Positions 17,301 through 24,412 of a stretch of 64,000 nt of DNA are shown here, piece by piece (positions within the stretch are counted from its first letter, which is position 1; each line of letters begins with the position of its first letter). The DNA lies in assembly GCF_019599145.1 (NCBI RefSeq), contig NZ_CP080647.1, positions 372,001 to 436,000 on the forward strand, in the 5' to 3' direction. The notes below the pieces were generated by a model. The model did no database searches. It saw only the letters and a program-made list of their open reading frames with translations, and was not told the DNA's origin. Source of the DNA: Streptomyces akebiae. Its GTDB lineage: Bacteria > Actinomycetota > Actinomycetes > Streptomycetales > Streptomycetaceae. The position numbers and the translations under genes are program-made.

Positions 17301-17474
17301 CCGGGAGAGCGCGCGCCGGTCCGGTTCGTCGAGCTTGCGCAGCAGGGCGGAGACATGGGACTCGACCGTGCGCACGGAGATGAACAGGCGCGCGGAGATC
17401 TCCGCGTTGCTGAGGTGCTCCCCGAGCAGCGCGAGCACTTCGGCTTCCCGGGCCGAGACCACTGGACTGGACAC
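14322..17474 (-). CDS. Large LuxR/NB-ARC type ATP-binding regulator
   Basis: This 1050-residue protein has a LuxR-type HTH at the very N-terminus (SAREAEVLALLGEHLSNAEI, TVESHVSALLRKL), then an NB-ARC-like ATPase with Walker A GPGGVGKT (106-113), Walker B LLVLDNCEQ and LRVLATSRA, then helical repeats to the end. In most LAL regulators the LuxR domain is C-terminal. The middle holds an Ala/Gly/Asp-rich low-complexity insertion (about 495-570) and a duplicated AIDLPA repeat. It starts with GTG behind a candidate leaderless promoter. Such proteins often control secondary metabolism, but no pathway genes are adjacent. Confidence 0.8.
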   Translation of the reverse strand: MSSPVVSAREAEVLALLGEHLSNAEISARLFISVRTVESHVSALLRKLDEPDRRALSRRAADLARAARPRPAPALPAPLTAFIGRVRERAELAEAVKTRRQVTAVGPGGVGKTRLALAVAADAAGDFADGVWFVDLAPVTDPGRVGAAVAAAVGVGEQPGRGAEESVLAALADREALLVLDNCEQIRDGIAPFLERLLVACPKLRVLATSRARMMVPFEWVFPVPPLSSDGGTDSEAVALFLERAAAVGLPPEPALRDKIAAICERLDGMALAIELAAARWPTLGLDGLTAGLSDQLRILAGGPRADDRHRSVRAALDWSHDLLEPPDRALLRRISVFVMPFTAEAAGVVAGFAPLEPAAVADGLGRLAEQSLLAATPTATGTRYQALETIRQYGTERLADADELTDVRSRHVAWCLAGATALSGAEGPDRRARFDAVADDLRASLAWAADRPDHRTVAHRLALVLAGLTFTRNLLGESQQRYEQAAALADDGVGRGDTRGVADAAGRVDVVDGGGTGRAVAEAAGVAAGRAVADAAAAVGDEAGAGRDAGRGVHGAAAAAEALREAAGVAGCRRLGDDMYRLHRAAAEAACRAGDPTGTARDLAAAATVAYRFSSEFAHLPSTAEVTALLTTARRLSGAMPPGTTGLMPDAIDLPAGAIDLPADATDPVPHPSTSPLSSPPLAPPTEPAVAVEVEVAADAVAALALAEAAVVMDAFGAVQGDVDNSAGETVAYAERAVRLAGRAGDPVAESAALDALSGARTWAGDPFGAAAAARRRIEVLAPVPHTPAGTQERMDALAMAAGTALGVGELAQARRWGRQLADHPLLAEVAQHATSWLLVADAFAGNGRDVLTGSERFLDAWRRGGRQRSFSLGPAAASVAMIHGLRGDHGARASWLAIVKEAGTASEHHHGYGAVFDAMVLLQDGEPDAALARVAPEPDQVWKWVSWIWHHWYVGLRAEASVLVGHPEARARVAAARHLTAGNPVATAQLDRAQALLDGDLPGQLAAATAFDAAGCPYQSARTLLLAGGDHTATGRAALAALGLAPGS
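15483..15524. repeat. Two 21-base tandem units inside the LuxR/NB-ARC gene
   Basis: The 19-base sequence GGCCGGCAGATCGATGGCG recurs at 15483 and 15504, with period 21. It encodes two consecutive heptapeptides of the AIDLPAx type, so the reading frame is kept. Confidence 0.7.
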
Positions 17475-17480
17475 CGGGTC

Positions 17481-17486
17481 ATTATC
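17481..17486 (-). promoter_or_regulatory. -10 box of leaderless LuxR/NB-ARC gene
   Basis: GATAAT on the minus strand ends 6 bases before the GTG at 17474; no ribosome binding site is present. This is the spacing expected for transcription starting at the start codon. Confidence 0.4.
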
Positions 17487-17653
17487 CGCTGCTCCGTGGC
17501 CTCTCAGTGGTGGATTCCGTGCTCACCACGGAGGCGGGCCGTGGCCCCGTCGGGGGAGGCTGTGACCACGGCGAACGCGCCCGGCGGACACACCGGACGG
17601 GCCGCGGCCCCCGTCCCCCGCCCTCCGTGAGCCCCAGCGATTCAGGAGTGACC

Positions 17654-18163
17654 ATGACCGGTTCGTCCGTAACCCAGTCCACCGCCGAGGCAGCCGTCCG
17701 GCCCGCCACCCGGTCCCCCGGTCCCCGCCCCCGCGCGGTGCGTCGCCGCGACACGGAGCACCGGCTCGCCCATGACGCCGACGTCTGGGTGGCCAGTGCC
17801 TCGGTGGACGGTGTGCCGTATCTGGTTCCGTTGTCCTTCGACTGGGACGGCGAGACGTTGTTGCTGGCGACGCCGGGCGGCAGTCCGACGGGCAGGAACC
17901 TGGCCGCGACACGGACCACCCGTCTCGGGCTGGGCCCCACCCGCGACGTGACCATGATCGAGGGCGAGGTGGAGGTGCTCCCGGTCGACGCGTTGCCGAC
18001 GGAGCGGGGGGACCGGTTCGCCGCGCGCACCGGCTTCGATCCCCGGGTCTCGGCCACCTCCTACCACTGGTTCCGTGTCACCCCGATCCGGGTGCAGGCC
18101 TGGCGTGAGGCGGACGAGTTGACGGGGCGTGAGCTGATGCGCGGGGGCCGCTGGCTCGACTGA
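17654..18163 (+). CDS. Pyridoxamine 5'-phosphate oxidase-like (PPOX) family protein
   Basis: The 169-residue protein has the split-barrel flavin-binding fold pattern: AHDADVWVASASVDGVPYLV, PLSFDWDGETLLLAT, then a GRNLAATRTTRLGLG helix and a dimer-forming end segment SYHWFRVTPIRVQAWREAD. Members bind FMN or F420 and act on varied substrates. The ATG at 17654 follows AGGAG by five bases; the open frame continues to 17507 but that extension is low-complexity. The specific cofactor is not visible. The N-terminal 25 residues (Arg/Pro-rich) are probably disordered. Confidence 0.75.
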   Translation: MTGSSVTQSTAEAAVRPATRSPGPRPRAVRRRDTEHRLAHDADVWVASASVDGVPYLVPLSFDWDGETLLLATPGGSPTGRNLAATRTTRLGLGPTRDVTMIEGEVEVLPVDALPTERGDRFAARTGFDPRVSATSYHWFRVTPIRVQAWREADELTGRELMRGGRWLD

Positions 18164-18257
18164 CCGGAACCCGCGTCCTTCATCCGCAACGCGGAATCGC
18201 GGCACCACACATCCACCGGATCGACGAATCATCACTGCGAGAGGAAGGAAAACCGCC

Positions 18258-18734
18258 ATGACCAACACGCGGAAGACCACCGGGAGCGCCGCCACGACCG
18301 GCGAGAAGTTCGACGGGTTCTCGGCCGAGGAGCGCGAGGCGATGAAGGAGCACGCGAGGGAGTTGAAGACGTCCGCCCGTCGCGGACCGCGTGCCGCCAA
18401 GGCGGACGGGGAGAGCGATGTGCTCGCGAAGATCGCCGCGATGCAGGACGGGGACCGGGTGCTCGCCGAGCGGCTGCACCGGATCGTCGCCGCCGTCGCG
18501 CCGGACCTCTCGCCGAAGCTCTGGTACGGCATGCCCGCGTACGCCAGGAACGGCAAGGTCGTCTGCTTCTTCCAGAGTGCCCAGAAGTTCAAGACCAGGT
18601 ACGCCACCCTCGGCTTCAGCGACCAGGCGCACCTCGACGAAGGCACCCTGTGGCCGACCACCTACGCCCTGACCGAGCTGACGGCCGAAACGGAGGCGCG
18701 GATCGGAGAGCTCGTCCGGAGGGCGGCAGGCTGA
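18258..18734 (+). CDS. DUF1801 family protein
   Basis: The 158-residue protein has a charged N-terminal extension followed by the DUF1801 domain: SPKLWYGMPAYARNGKVVCF, FQSAQKFKTRYATLGFSDQA and LDEGTLWPTTYALTEL. The family, related to YdhG/YdeI, is sometimes called an iron chaperone-like fold, but its biochemical role is not established. GAGAGGAAGG precedes the ATG. There is no signal peptide. It lies between a PPOX protein and the CebR-controlled esterase without operon-like spacing to either. Confidence 0.78.
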   Translation: MTNTRKTTGSAATTGEKFDGFSAEEREAMKEHARELKTSARRGPRAAKADGESDVLAKIAAMQDGDRVLAERLHRIVAAVAPDLSPKLWYGMPAYARNGKVVCFFQSAQKFKTRYATLGFSDQAHLDEGTLWPTTYALTELTAETEARIGELVRRAAG

Positions 18735-18821
18735 AGCCACGCGCACAAAGAACCCGACTTCCTTCACCGTAGGCCTTCTTGACCACGGTCCCGCTCACTG
18801 GTTCCGTGAGGAGGTTACTCA

Positions 18822-18835
18822 TGGGAGCGCTCCCA
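18822..18835. promoter_or_regulatory. CebR operator (perfect consensus)
   Basis: TGGGAGCGCTCCCA is an exact 14-base palindrome identical to the consensus bound by CebR, the Streptomyces repressor of cellulose-derived sugar use that is released by cello-oligosaccharides. It lies 22 bases before the esterase start codon, inside the expected 5'-UTR/promoter. Confidence 0.85.
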
Positions 18836-18857
18836 CTTCCGGTGAGAAAGGATCCCC

Positions 18858-20858
18858 ATGCTGACCTTCCCCCACAGGTCCGGCAGAGGCGGCGTGGCCG
18901 CCGTCCTCACAGCGGTACTCCTCGCCTGTCTGCTGTCGCTGGCGGGTGTCACCCCGGCGCGGGCCGCGCCGGGTGACGGCTCGGTCTCCGACCCGAACAT
19001 CGTGTACGTCGGCCGCTGGGACACGAGTTCCGGTACGACGGCCGTCGCGCACTGGACCGGCGCGTACGTGCAGACGTCCTTCACCGGCACCACGGTGAAG
19101 GTGCGAGCCAGGGACGCGGTCAACTTCTACGTCAGCGTCGACGGCGGCCCGGACGTCTTCCACGCCGGCGTGCGCGGCACGGTGAACCTCACCCCGCGCC
19201 CCCTGGCGCCCGGCACGCACTCCCTGCGGATCGCCTACCGGTCCGGCGACACGGTGTTCCAGGGGCTGGTCCTGGACTCCGGGGCCCGTACGGTCGCGCC
19301 GGGCACTTCACCGGGGTTGATCGAGTTCGTCGGGGACTCCATCACCGCCGGGGCGCTCACCGACCGACTGGCCCTGGACTCGTACGCGTGGAAGACGGGC
19401 GAGCGGCTGGGCATGCGGCACACGCGGATCGCACGCGCCGGGTACTGCCTCGTCGCACGCTCGGGCTGCACGGGTCTGAGCGGACAGTTCTTCAAGGTCG
19501 GCAGCACGGGTGGGACGGACTGGGACTTCTCCCGCTACCGGGCGAACGCGGTCGTCATCAACCTGGGCACCAACGACATCGGGCACGGGGTGACCGGTGC
19601 CGAGTTCCAGGCGGCGTACACCGCCCTGCTGCGGGACGTCCGGGCCACGTACCCGGACGCGGTCCTCTTCGCGGTGCAGACCCTGAAGAAACGGTACGTC
19701 GCCGAGACCAGGGCCGCCGTCGGCGCGCGCAACAGCGCCGGGGACGGCAGGGTGCGGTACGTCGACACCACGGGCTGGCTCACCGACGGCACCGACTACG
19801 AGGACGGCAACGGGCATCCCAATGAGGCGGGGCACACCGAGTTCGCGAACCGGCTGGCGCCCGTCGTCAGCGGCGCGCTGAACGGCACGGCGGCCGCGTC
19901 CGCCACCACGCGGGCGGCCGCGCCCGGCCAGCCGGGCGACCCGAACATCAAGTTCGTCGGACGCTGGGACACCACCGGTTCCGCCACCGCGTACACGCCC
20001 TACTGGGCAGGGGCCTACTACCGCGTCGGATTCACCGGGCGGACCGTCCAGCTGAAGCAGCGGAACACCATCGACTTCTGGGCGCGGATCGACGACGGGC
20101 CCGTGAGGTTCTACGACGACGTGAAGGGGACGGTGAACCTGACACCGGCCGCGCTGTCGGCCGGCCGCCACACCCTTCAGGTCAACTACCAGGTGGTGGC
20201 GGGCTCCTATCGCGGTGACGCCGTCTTCCAGGGGCTCGTCCTGGACAGCGGCGCGACGACGTTCGCCCCGTCGGCGCCGAGCAGGACGGTCGAGTTCGTC
20301 GGCGACTCGATCACCGTCGGCACGACGACGTCGCAGAACGCCCGTACCGCCTACGGCTGGCTGATCGGGGAACGGCTCGGCACCGAGCACACCCGGATCG
20401 CCCAGGGGGGCGCCTGCCTGGTGGCCGCGGCGGACGGGTGCGTGGGGCTGGAGCGGCAGTACGGCAAACTCAACCCCAACGCGGCGACGCCCGACTGGGA
20501 CTTCACCCGCTACCGGGCGGACGCCGTCGTCATCAACCTGGGCACCAACGACGTGGGGCACGGGGTGAGTTCGGCGCAGTTCCAGGCCGCCTACACCAGT
20601 CTGCTGCGCAAGGTCCGCGCCGCGCACCCCGGGGCCTGGATCTTCGCGTTGGAGACCTTCCGGGGACGGTTCGTCCCGCAGACCGAGGCCGCCGTGCGGG
20701 AGGCGATCGCGGGCGGGGACTCCCGGGTGTCCTTCGTCGACACCACGGGCTGGCTGGGCTCCGCAGACCTCACCGACTCCGTCCACCCCAACGACCAGGG
20801 GCACCGCGCCATAGCCGACCGCCTCGCCCCGGTCATCGCCGCGAGGATCGGCGGCTGA
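18858..20858 (+). CDS. Secreted tandem-duplicated SGNH (CE2-like) esterase
   Basis: The 666-residue protein has a Sec signal peptide (ending PARAAP) and two homologous halves, about 36-350 and 358-666. Each half has a beta-sandwich domain (DPNIVYVGRWDT / DPNIKFVGRWDT) followed by an SGNH hydrolase with the catalytic serine in EFVGDSIT, the Gly/Asn blocks NLGTNDIGHGV and NLGTNDVGHGV, and the catalytic HPN near each end. This two-domain order is that of carbohydrate esterase family 2, which deacetylates xylan or oligosaccharides. Both active sites look complete. The CebR box upstream ties expression to cellulose breakdown. Confidence 0.85.
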   Translation: MLTFPHRSGRGGVAAVLTAVLLACLLSLAGVTPARAAPGDGSVSDPNIVYVGRWDTSSGTTAVAHWTGAYVQTSFTGTTVKVRARDAVNFYVSVDGGPDVFHAGVRGTVNLTPRPLAPGTHSLRIAYRSGDTVFQGLVLDSGARTVAPGTSPGLIEFVGDSITAGALTDRLALDSYAWKTGERLGMRHTRIARAGYCLVARSGCTGLSGQFFKVGSTGGTDWDFSRYRANAVVINLGTNDIGHGVTGAEFQAAYTALLRDVRATYPDAVLFAVQTLKKRYVAETRAAVGARNSAGDGRVRYVDTTGWLTDGTDYEDGNGHPNEAGHTEFANRLAPVVSGALNGTAAASATTRAAAPGQPGDPNIKFVGRWDTTGSATAYTPYWAGAYYRVGFTGRTVQLKQRNTIDFWARIDDGPVRFYDDVKGTVNLTPAALSAGRHTLQVNYQVVAGSYRGDAVFQGLVLDSGATTFAPSAPSRTVEFVGDSITVGTTTSQNARTAYGWLIGERLGTEHTRIAQGGACLVAAADGCVGLERQYGKLNPNAATPDWDFTRYRADAVVINLGTNDVGHGVSSAQFQAAYTSLLRKVRAAHPGAWIFALETFRGRFVPQTEAAVREAIAGGDSRVSFVDTTGWLGSADLTDSVHPNDQGHRAIADRLAPVIAARIGG

Positions 20859-20880
20859 CGCCCACCGTGCGAGGGCACGG

Positions 20881-20926
20881 GACCCGCTCGGCGCGCCGCC
20901 GAACGAGGCCACCGAGCGGGGGTCCG
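20881..20926 (+). terminator. Stem-loop after the esterase gene
   Basis: GGACCCGCTCGG (20881-20892) pairs with 20913-20926 (CCGAGC, two bulged G, GGGTCC). It starts 23 bases after the stop codon. No U-run follows, as is usual in Streptomyces. Confidence 0.5.
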
Positions 20927-20965
20927 CGACATGATCACATACGGCCGGGGGAAGCCGGTGCCCCC

Positions 20966-20971
20966 TACGAT
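20966..20971 (+). promoter_or_regulatory. -10 box of leaderless VOC gene
   Basis: TACGAT ends 6 bases before the ATG at 20978; no ribosome binding site is seen. Confidence 0.45.
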
Positions 20972-20977
20972 GGCAGC

Positions 20978-21319
20978 ATGGCCGTCGTCCTCTTCGCAGG
21001 TATCCCGGTGAACGACTACACAGCGGCGCTCTCCTGGTACGAGCGCCTGCTGGGCTCCCCGCCGACGTTCTTCCCGAACGACACGGAGGCCGTGTGGGAG
21101 CTGGCGGAGCACCGCTATCTCTATATCGAGCACCGGCCCGGACGGGCCGGCCACGCGCTGCACACCGTCTTCGTCGACGACCTCGACGCCCGCATCGCCG
21201 GGATCACCAATCGAGGGCTCGATCCCAGCAGCCGCGAGACCTACGCGAACGGCGTACGCAAGGTCACGTACCACGATCCGGACGGCAACGAGATCGGTCT
21301 CGGCGGCGGTCCGCTCTGA
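20978..21319 (+). CDS. VOC/glyoxalase superfamily protein
   Basis: The 113-residue protein is a single vicinal-oxygen-chelate module pair: AGIPVNDYTAALSWYERLLG at the start, HTVFVDDLDARIAGITNRGL in the middle, and KVTYHDPDGNEIGLGGG at the end. The final glutamate in DPDGNEIG is the usual metal ligand, but a first-ligand histidine at the start is replaced (IPVNDY), so metal-dependent catalysis is uncertain. Many such proteins are binding or resistance proteins. The start is set by a -10 box exactly 6 bases upstream. Confidence 0.8.
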   Translation: MAVVLFAGIPVNDYTAALSWYERLLGSPPTFFPNDTEAVWELAEHRYLYIEHRPGRAGHALHTVFVDDLDARIAGITNRGLDPSSRETYANGVRKVTYHDPDGNEIGLGGGPL

Positions 21320-21392
21320 GCTGTCCGGCGGAGGGCCTCACGTCTTCTTCCCGGGGACGGGAGACCGGCCCGTACGGTGTCCGGCGGTTGTG

Positions 21393-22880
21393 TCATCCCG
21401 TCGGTGCGGTGATCTCCCGCTTGAGGATCTTGCCGCTGGGGCCGGTCGGCAGGGTGTCCATGAGCCACACCTCACGCGGGTACTTGTACGCGGCGACCCG
21501 GTCCTTGACGAACTCCCTCAGCTCGTCGGGGGTGGCGTGGGCGCCGGGCCGCAGGACGACCGCGGCCGCGATCTCCTCGCCCAGGTGGGAGTGCGGCACC
21601 CCGACCACGGCGGCCAGGGCTACGGCCGGGTGCTCGTGGAGGGTCTCCTCGATCTCGCGCGGGTAGACGTTGTAGCCGCCGCGGATGATCATGTCCTTCT
21701 TGCGGTCGACGATGTAGAGGTAGCCGTCGTCGTCCTGGCGCGCGAGGTCGCCGCTGCGCAGCCAGCCGTCCGGGATCGCGGCCGCCGTCTCCTCGGGCCG
21801 GTTCCAGTACCCCTTCATCACGTTCGGGCCCCGTACGGCCAGTTCGCCGACCTCGCCGGGCGCGACGTCCTGGCCCTTGTCGTCCAGCAGTCGCACCTCC
21901 ACGTCCTGGATCGGGGTGCCGATCGAGCCGGCCTTGCGGGGCCGGTCGGGGTGGTTGAACGTGACCACCGGGCTGGTCTCGGACATGCCGAACCCCTCCA
22001 GCACCGCGCAGCCGAAGCGTCGTTCGAAGCCGTGCAGGATCTCCACCGGCAGCGAGGCCCCGCCGGAGATGCACATCCGCAGCGTCGACACGTCCGTCTG
22101 CCCCGGATGCTGGAGCAGCGCCGCGTACATCGTCGGAACGCCCTCGAAGACCGTGGCCCCGTCCCGTGCGACGGCGTCCAGCACCGCCTGCGGCTCGAAG
22201 CGGGGGATCAGGGTGAGCGAGGCCCCGGCGCGCACGGCCACGCTCATCGTGCAGATCTGGCCGAAGATGTGGAACAGCGGCAGGCAGCCGACCACCACGT
22301 CCTGCGGGGTCATCCGCTGGACGTGAACCGTGTTGACCTCGGTGTTGTGCCGCAGTCCGCCGTGGGTGAGCGTGGCGCCCTTGGGGCGGCCGGTGGTGCC
22401 GGAGGTGTAGAGCAGCACGGCCACGTCGTCGTCCGCCGTCTCCGCCACGCCGGGCAGCGGCTCGTGTCCGGCCAGCGCCTCCGCGAAGGCCGCGGGCTCG
22501 ACGGCCGTGTGCCGCACACCGGCGGCGGCCGCGCCCCGCGCGCCCTCACCGGGCGCCTGATGCCATTCGAACAGCAGCACCGCCCCGGAATCGGTCAGGT
22601 GGTACTCGGTCTCCCGCGTCTTCAGCAGCGGGTTCATCGGGACGACGACGCCTCCGGCACGCAGCACGCCGTAGTGCAGGACGACGAACTCGGGCACGTT
22701 CGGCAGCATCAGGGCGACCCGGTCACCCGGGCGTACGCCCTCGGCCCTCAGCAGCGCGGCGGCGCGGGCGCTGCGCTCGCCCAGCTCCGCGTAGCCGGTC
22801 ACCTGGTCGCCCAGACGCAGCGCGGGACGCCCCGGCTGTCGCTGTGCCGTCTCCACCAGGTACTCCGCCAGATTGGCCAT
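21393..22880 (-). CDS. Long-chain fatty acid--CoA ligase
   Basis: The 495-residue protein is an ANL-superfamily adenylate-forming enzyme: P-loop [12 protein letters not shown] (about residues 156-167), [21 protein letters not shown], then [40 protein letters not shown] and the C-terminal catalytic lysine in [12 protein letters not shown]. It activates a carboxylic acid with ATP and joins it to Co[14 protein letters not shown] at 22880 follows GGAGG and is the normal family start. It is divergent from a pucR-type regulator 150 bases away, which suggests control by that regulator. Chain-length preference is unknown. Confidence 0.9.
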   Translation of the reverse strand: MANLAEYLVETAQRQPGRPALRLGDQVTGYAELGERSARAAALLRAEGVRPGDRVALMLPNVPEFVVLHYGVLRAGGVVVPMNPLLKTRETEYHLTDSGAVLLFEWHQAPGEGARGAAAAGVRHTAVEPAAFAEALAGHEPLPGVAETADDDVAVLLYTSGTTGRPKGATLTHGGLRHNTEVNTVHVQRMTPQDVVVGCLPLFHIFGQICTMSVAVRAGASLTLIPRFEPQAVLDAVARDGATVFEGVPTMYAALLQHPGQTDVSTLRMCISGGASLPVEILHGFERRFGCAVLEGFGMSETSPVVTFNHPDRPRKAGSIGTPIQDVEVRLLDDKGQDVAPGEVGELAVRGPNVMKGYWNRPEETAAAIPDGWLRSGDLARQDDDGYLYIVDRKKDMIIRGGYNVYPREIEETLHEHPAVALAAVVGVPHSHLGEEIAAAVVLRPGAHATPDELREFVKDRVAAYKYPREVWLMDTLPTGPSGKILKREITAPTG

Positions 22881-23018
22881 GGCCCGCCTCCACGAAAGTC
22901 GTCGTCGAAATCCGCTGTTCACCTGCACGACATCGTGCTGCCGCCTACGGCGGCGGCCTATGGCCGGGACGACAGCGCCCGCTCCCCGCTGTTGTCCGGG
23001 GGAACAAAACGTGGGCGT

Positions 23019-23024
23019 TAAGCT
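23019..23024 (+). promoter_or_regulatory. -10 box of leaderless pucR-type gene
   Basis: TAAGCT ends 6 bases before the ATG at 23031, favouring that ATG over the in-frame GTG immediately before it. Confidence 0.45.
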
Positions 23025-23030
23025 GCGGTG

Positions 23031-24230
23031 ATGGACATCTCGGGCGTGGCCGCGGCACTGCATTCCAGGCTGCCGGAACTGGGTGAGCGGATCGCGGGGC
23101 GCATCCGGTCGGACGTCGACGCCTACGGCGACGAGTCGCTGATCCCCTTCGACTCGCTCCGTCGCTCGTGCACGGCCAACGCGGACCTGATCCTCAACCA
23201 CCTCCGTGCGGGTGCCACCCCGGACCCCAGCCCGGCCCGGGAGACGGGGCGCGTCCGTGCCGAGCAGGGCGTGCCGCTGGCGGACACCCTGCACGCGTAC
23301 CGGGTCGGCTTCGAACTGCTGTGGACGGAGATCGTGGCGGAGGCACGTACCCATCCGGAGGTCTCCGCCGACCAGTTGGTGGCGAAGTCCGCGGAGATCT
23401 GGGCGCTGTTCGGCCTGTACGCGGAGGCGGTCGCGGCGGCCTACCGGGAGACCGCGGCCGAGTTGACCTCGCGGGGGCAGGCCCGGCGGTCGGCGCTGGT
23501 GGAGGCGCTGTTCACGGGTGTCATCGCCGACCGGACCACTCTGTGGGAGGCCGCCCGCGAGCTGGGCCTGCCCGAGCGGGGGCCCTACGCGGTCGCCGCG
23601 GCCGCGGCCGGCGCGCCCGGCGAGGAGCCGCTGGCGGGGGTCGAGGCCTGGCTGCGTCAGGCCCAACTCCCTTCCGCCTGGCGGTTGTTGCCCGACCAGC
23701 AGATCGGTCTGATCGCCCTGCCCACGGCGGCGGCGGAAGGCGCCTGCCTGGGGATCCTGCGCCGGACCCGCGCCCGGGTGGGGGTCAGCCCGAGCTTCCA
23801 CTCCCTGCGCGACACCCCGCAGGCGCTGCGTTTCGCCCGGCTCGCGCTGGCCGGGCTGCGGGGCGGTGGTCCCGGCGTGGCACGCTTCGACGACGACCCG
23901 CTGGCCATGGTGGTCGCCGCCGCGCCGGCGGAGGCGGCGCACCTGGTGGAGGTGGTCCTGCGGCCCCTGGTCGACCTCCCGGTCGCGGAGCGTGCGCGTC
24001 TGCTGCGCACCCTGGAGCAGTGGTTCGCCGCCGCGGGTTCGGCGACCGCCGCGGCCCGGAGCCTGTTCGTCCACCCCAACACCGTCCGTTACCGGCTGCG
24101 TCGCGTCGAGGAGCTGACGGCCCTGTCCCTCTCCGACCCGCGAGCGGTGGCGCACATCGGCGCTGCCCTCCTGGCCGTCCGGGACCCCGGCACCGGGCAC
24201 ACCGAGCCGCCGTCCACCGAACCGGGCTGA
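23031..24230 (+). CDS. PucR family transcriptional regulator
   Basis: The 399-residue protein lacks a DNA-binding domain at the N-terminus; it has a helical RsbT-co-antagonist-like sensor segment (about 1-150), a GGDEF-related middle domain, and the PucR C-terminal HTH: LLRTLEQWFAAAGSATAAARSL, then FVHPNTVRYRLRRVEELT. Family members control purine, amino acid or lipid catabolic genes. It is divergent from the acyl-CoA ligase gene, its probable target. The start is chosen from the 6-base spacing to TAAGCT; the preceding GTG would add one residue. Confidence 0.85.
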   Translation: MDISGVAAALHSRLPELGERIAGRIRSDVDAYGDESLIPFDSLRRSCTANADLILNHLRAGATPDPSPARETGRVRAEQGVPLADTLHAYRVGFELLWTEIVAEARTHPEVSADQLVAKSAEIWALFGLYAEAVAAAYRETAAELTSRGQARRSALVEALFTGVIADRTTLWEAARELGLPERGPYAVAAAAAGAPGEEPLAGVEAWLRQAQLPSAWRLLPDQQIGLIALPTAAAEGACLGILRRTRARVGVSPSFHSLRDTPQALRFARLALAGLRGGGPGVARFDDDPLAMVVAAAPAEAAHLVEVVLRPLVDLPVAERARLLRTLEQWFAAAGSATAAARSLFVHPNTVRYRLRRVEELTALSLSDPRAVAHIGAALLAVRDPGTGHTEPPSTEPG

Positions 24231-24339
24231 GTCGCCGCCGAGTCCCCTACGCACACGCATCCGCGTCCGCACCGGATGTCGCCCGGCACCCGCACCCCGG
24301 CGGGGCCTCATCCACATGCTGAACGCCGCCCCGTGGGCG

Positions 24340-24345
24340 TATGGT
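24340..24345 (+). promoter_or_regulatory. -10 box before a possible leader peptide
   Basis: TATGGT ends 6 bases before the ATG at 24352, the spacing seen at the other leaderless starts in this window. Confidence 0.35.
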
Positions 24346-24351
24346 CCGCAT

Positions 24352-24408
24352 ATGGGTGACGATCGGCGGCTGCCCGCACACCCCGTCGGACCGGTCCGGG
24401 GCGGGTGA
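24352..24408 (+). CDS. Possible 18-residue leader peptide upstream of the SpoIIE phosphatase
   Basis: The small frame reads MGDDRRLPAHPVGPVRGG and stops at TGA 24406-24408, five bases before the GTG start of the phosphatase. A -10 box lies exactly 6 bases upstream, so it would be translated as a leaderless message. Its stop overlaps the GGTGAGG ribosome binding site of the downstream gene, which would couple the two. The peptide is not recognised. The alternative is that this frame is chance and the phosphatase starts at the in-frame ATG at 24341. Confidence 0.35.
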   Translation: MGDDRRLPAHPVGPVRGG

Positions 24409-24412
24409 GGAC

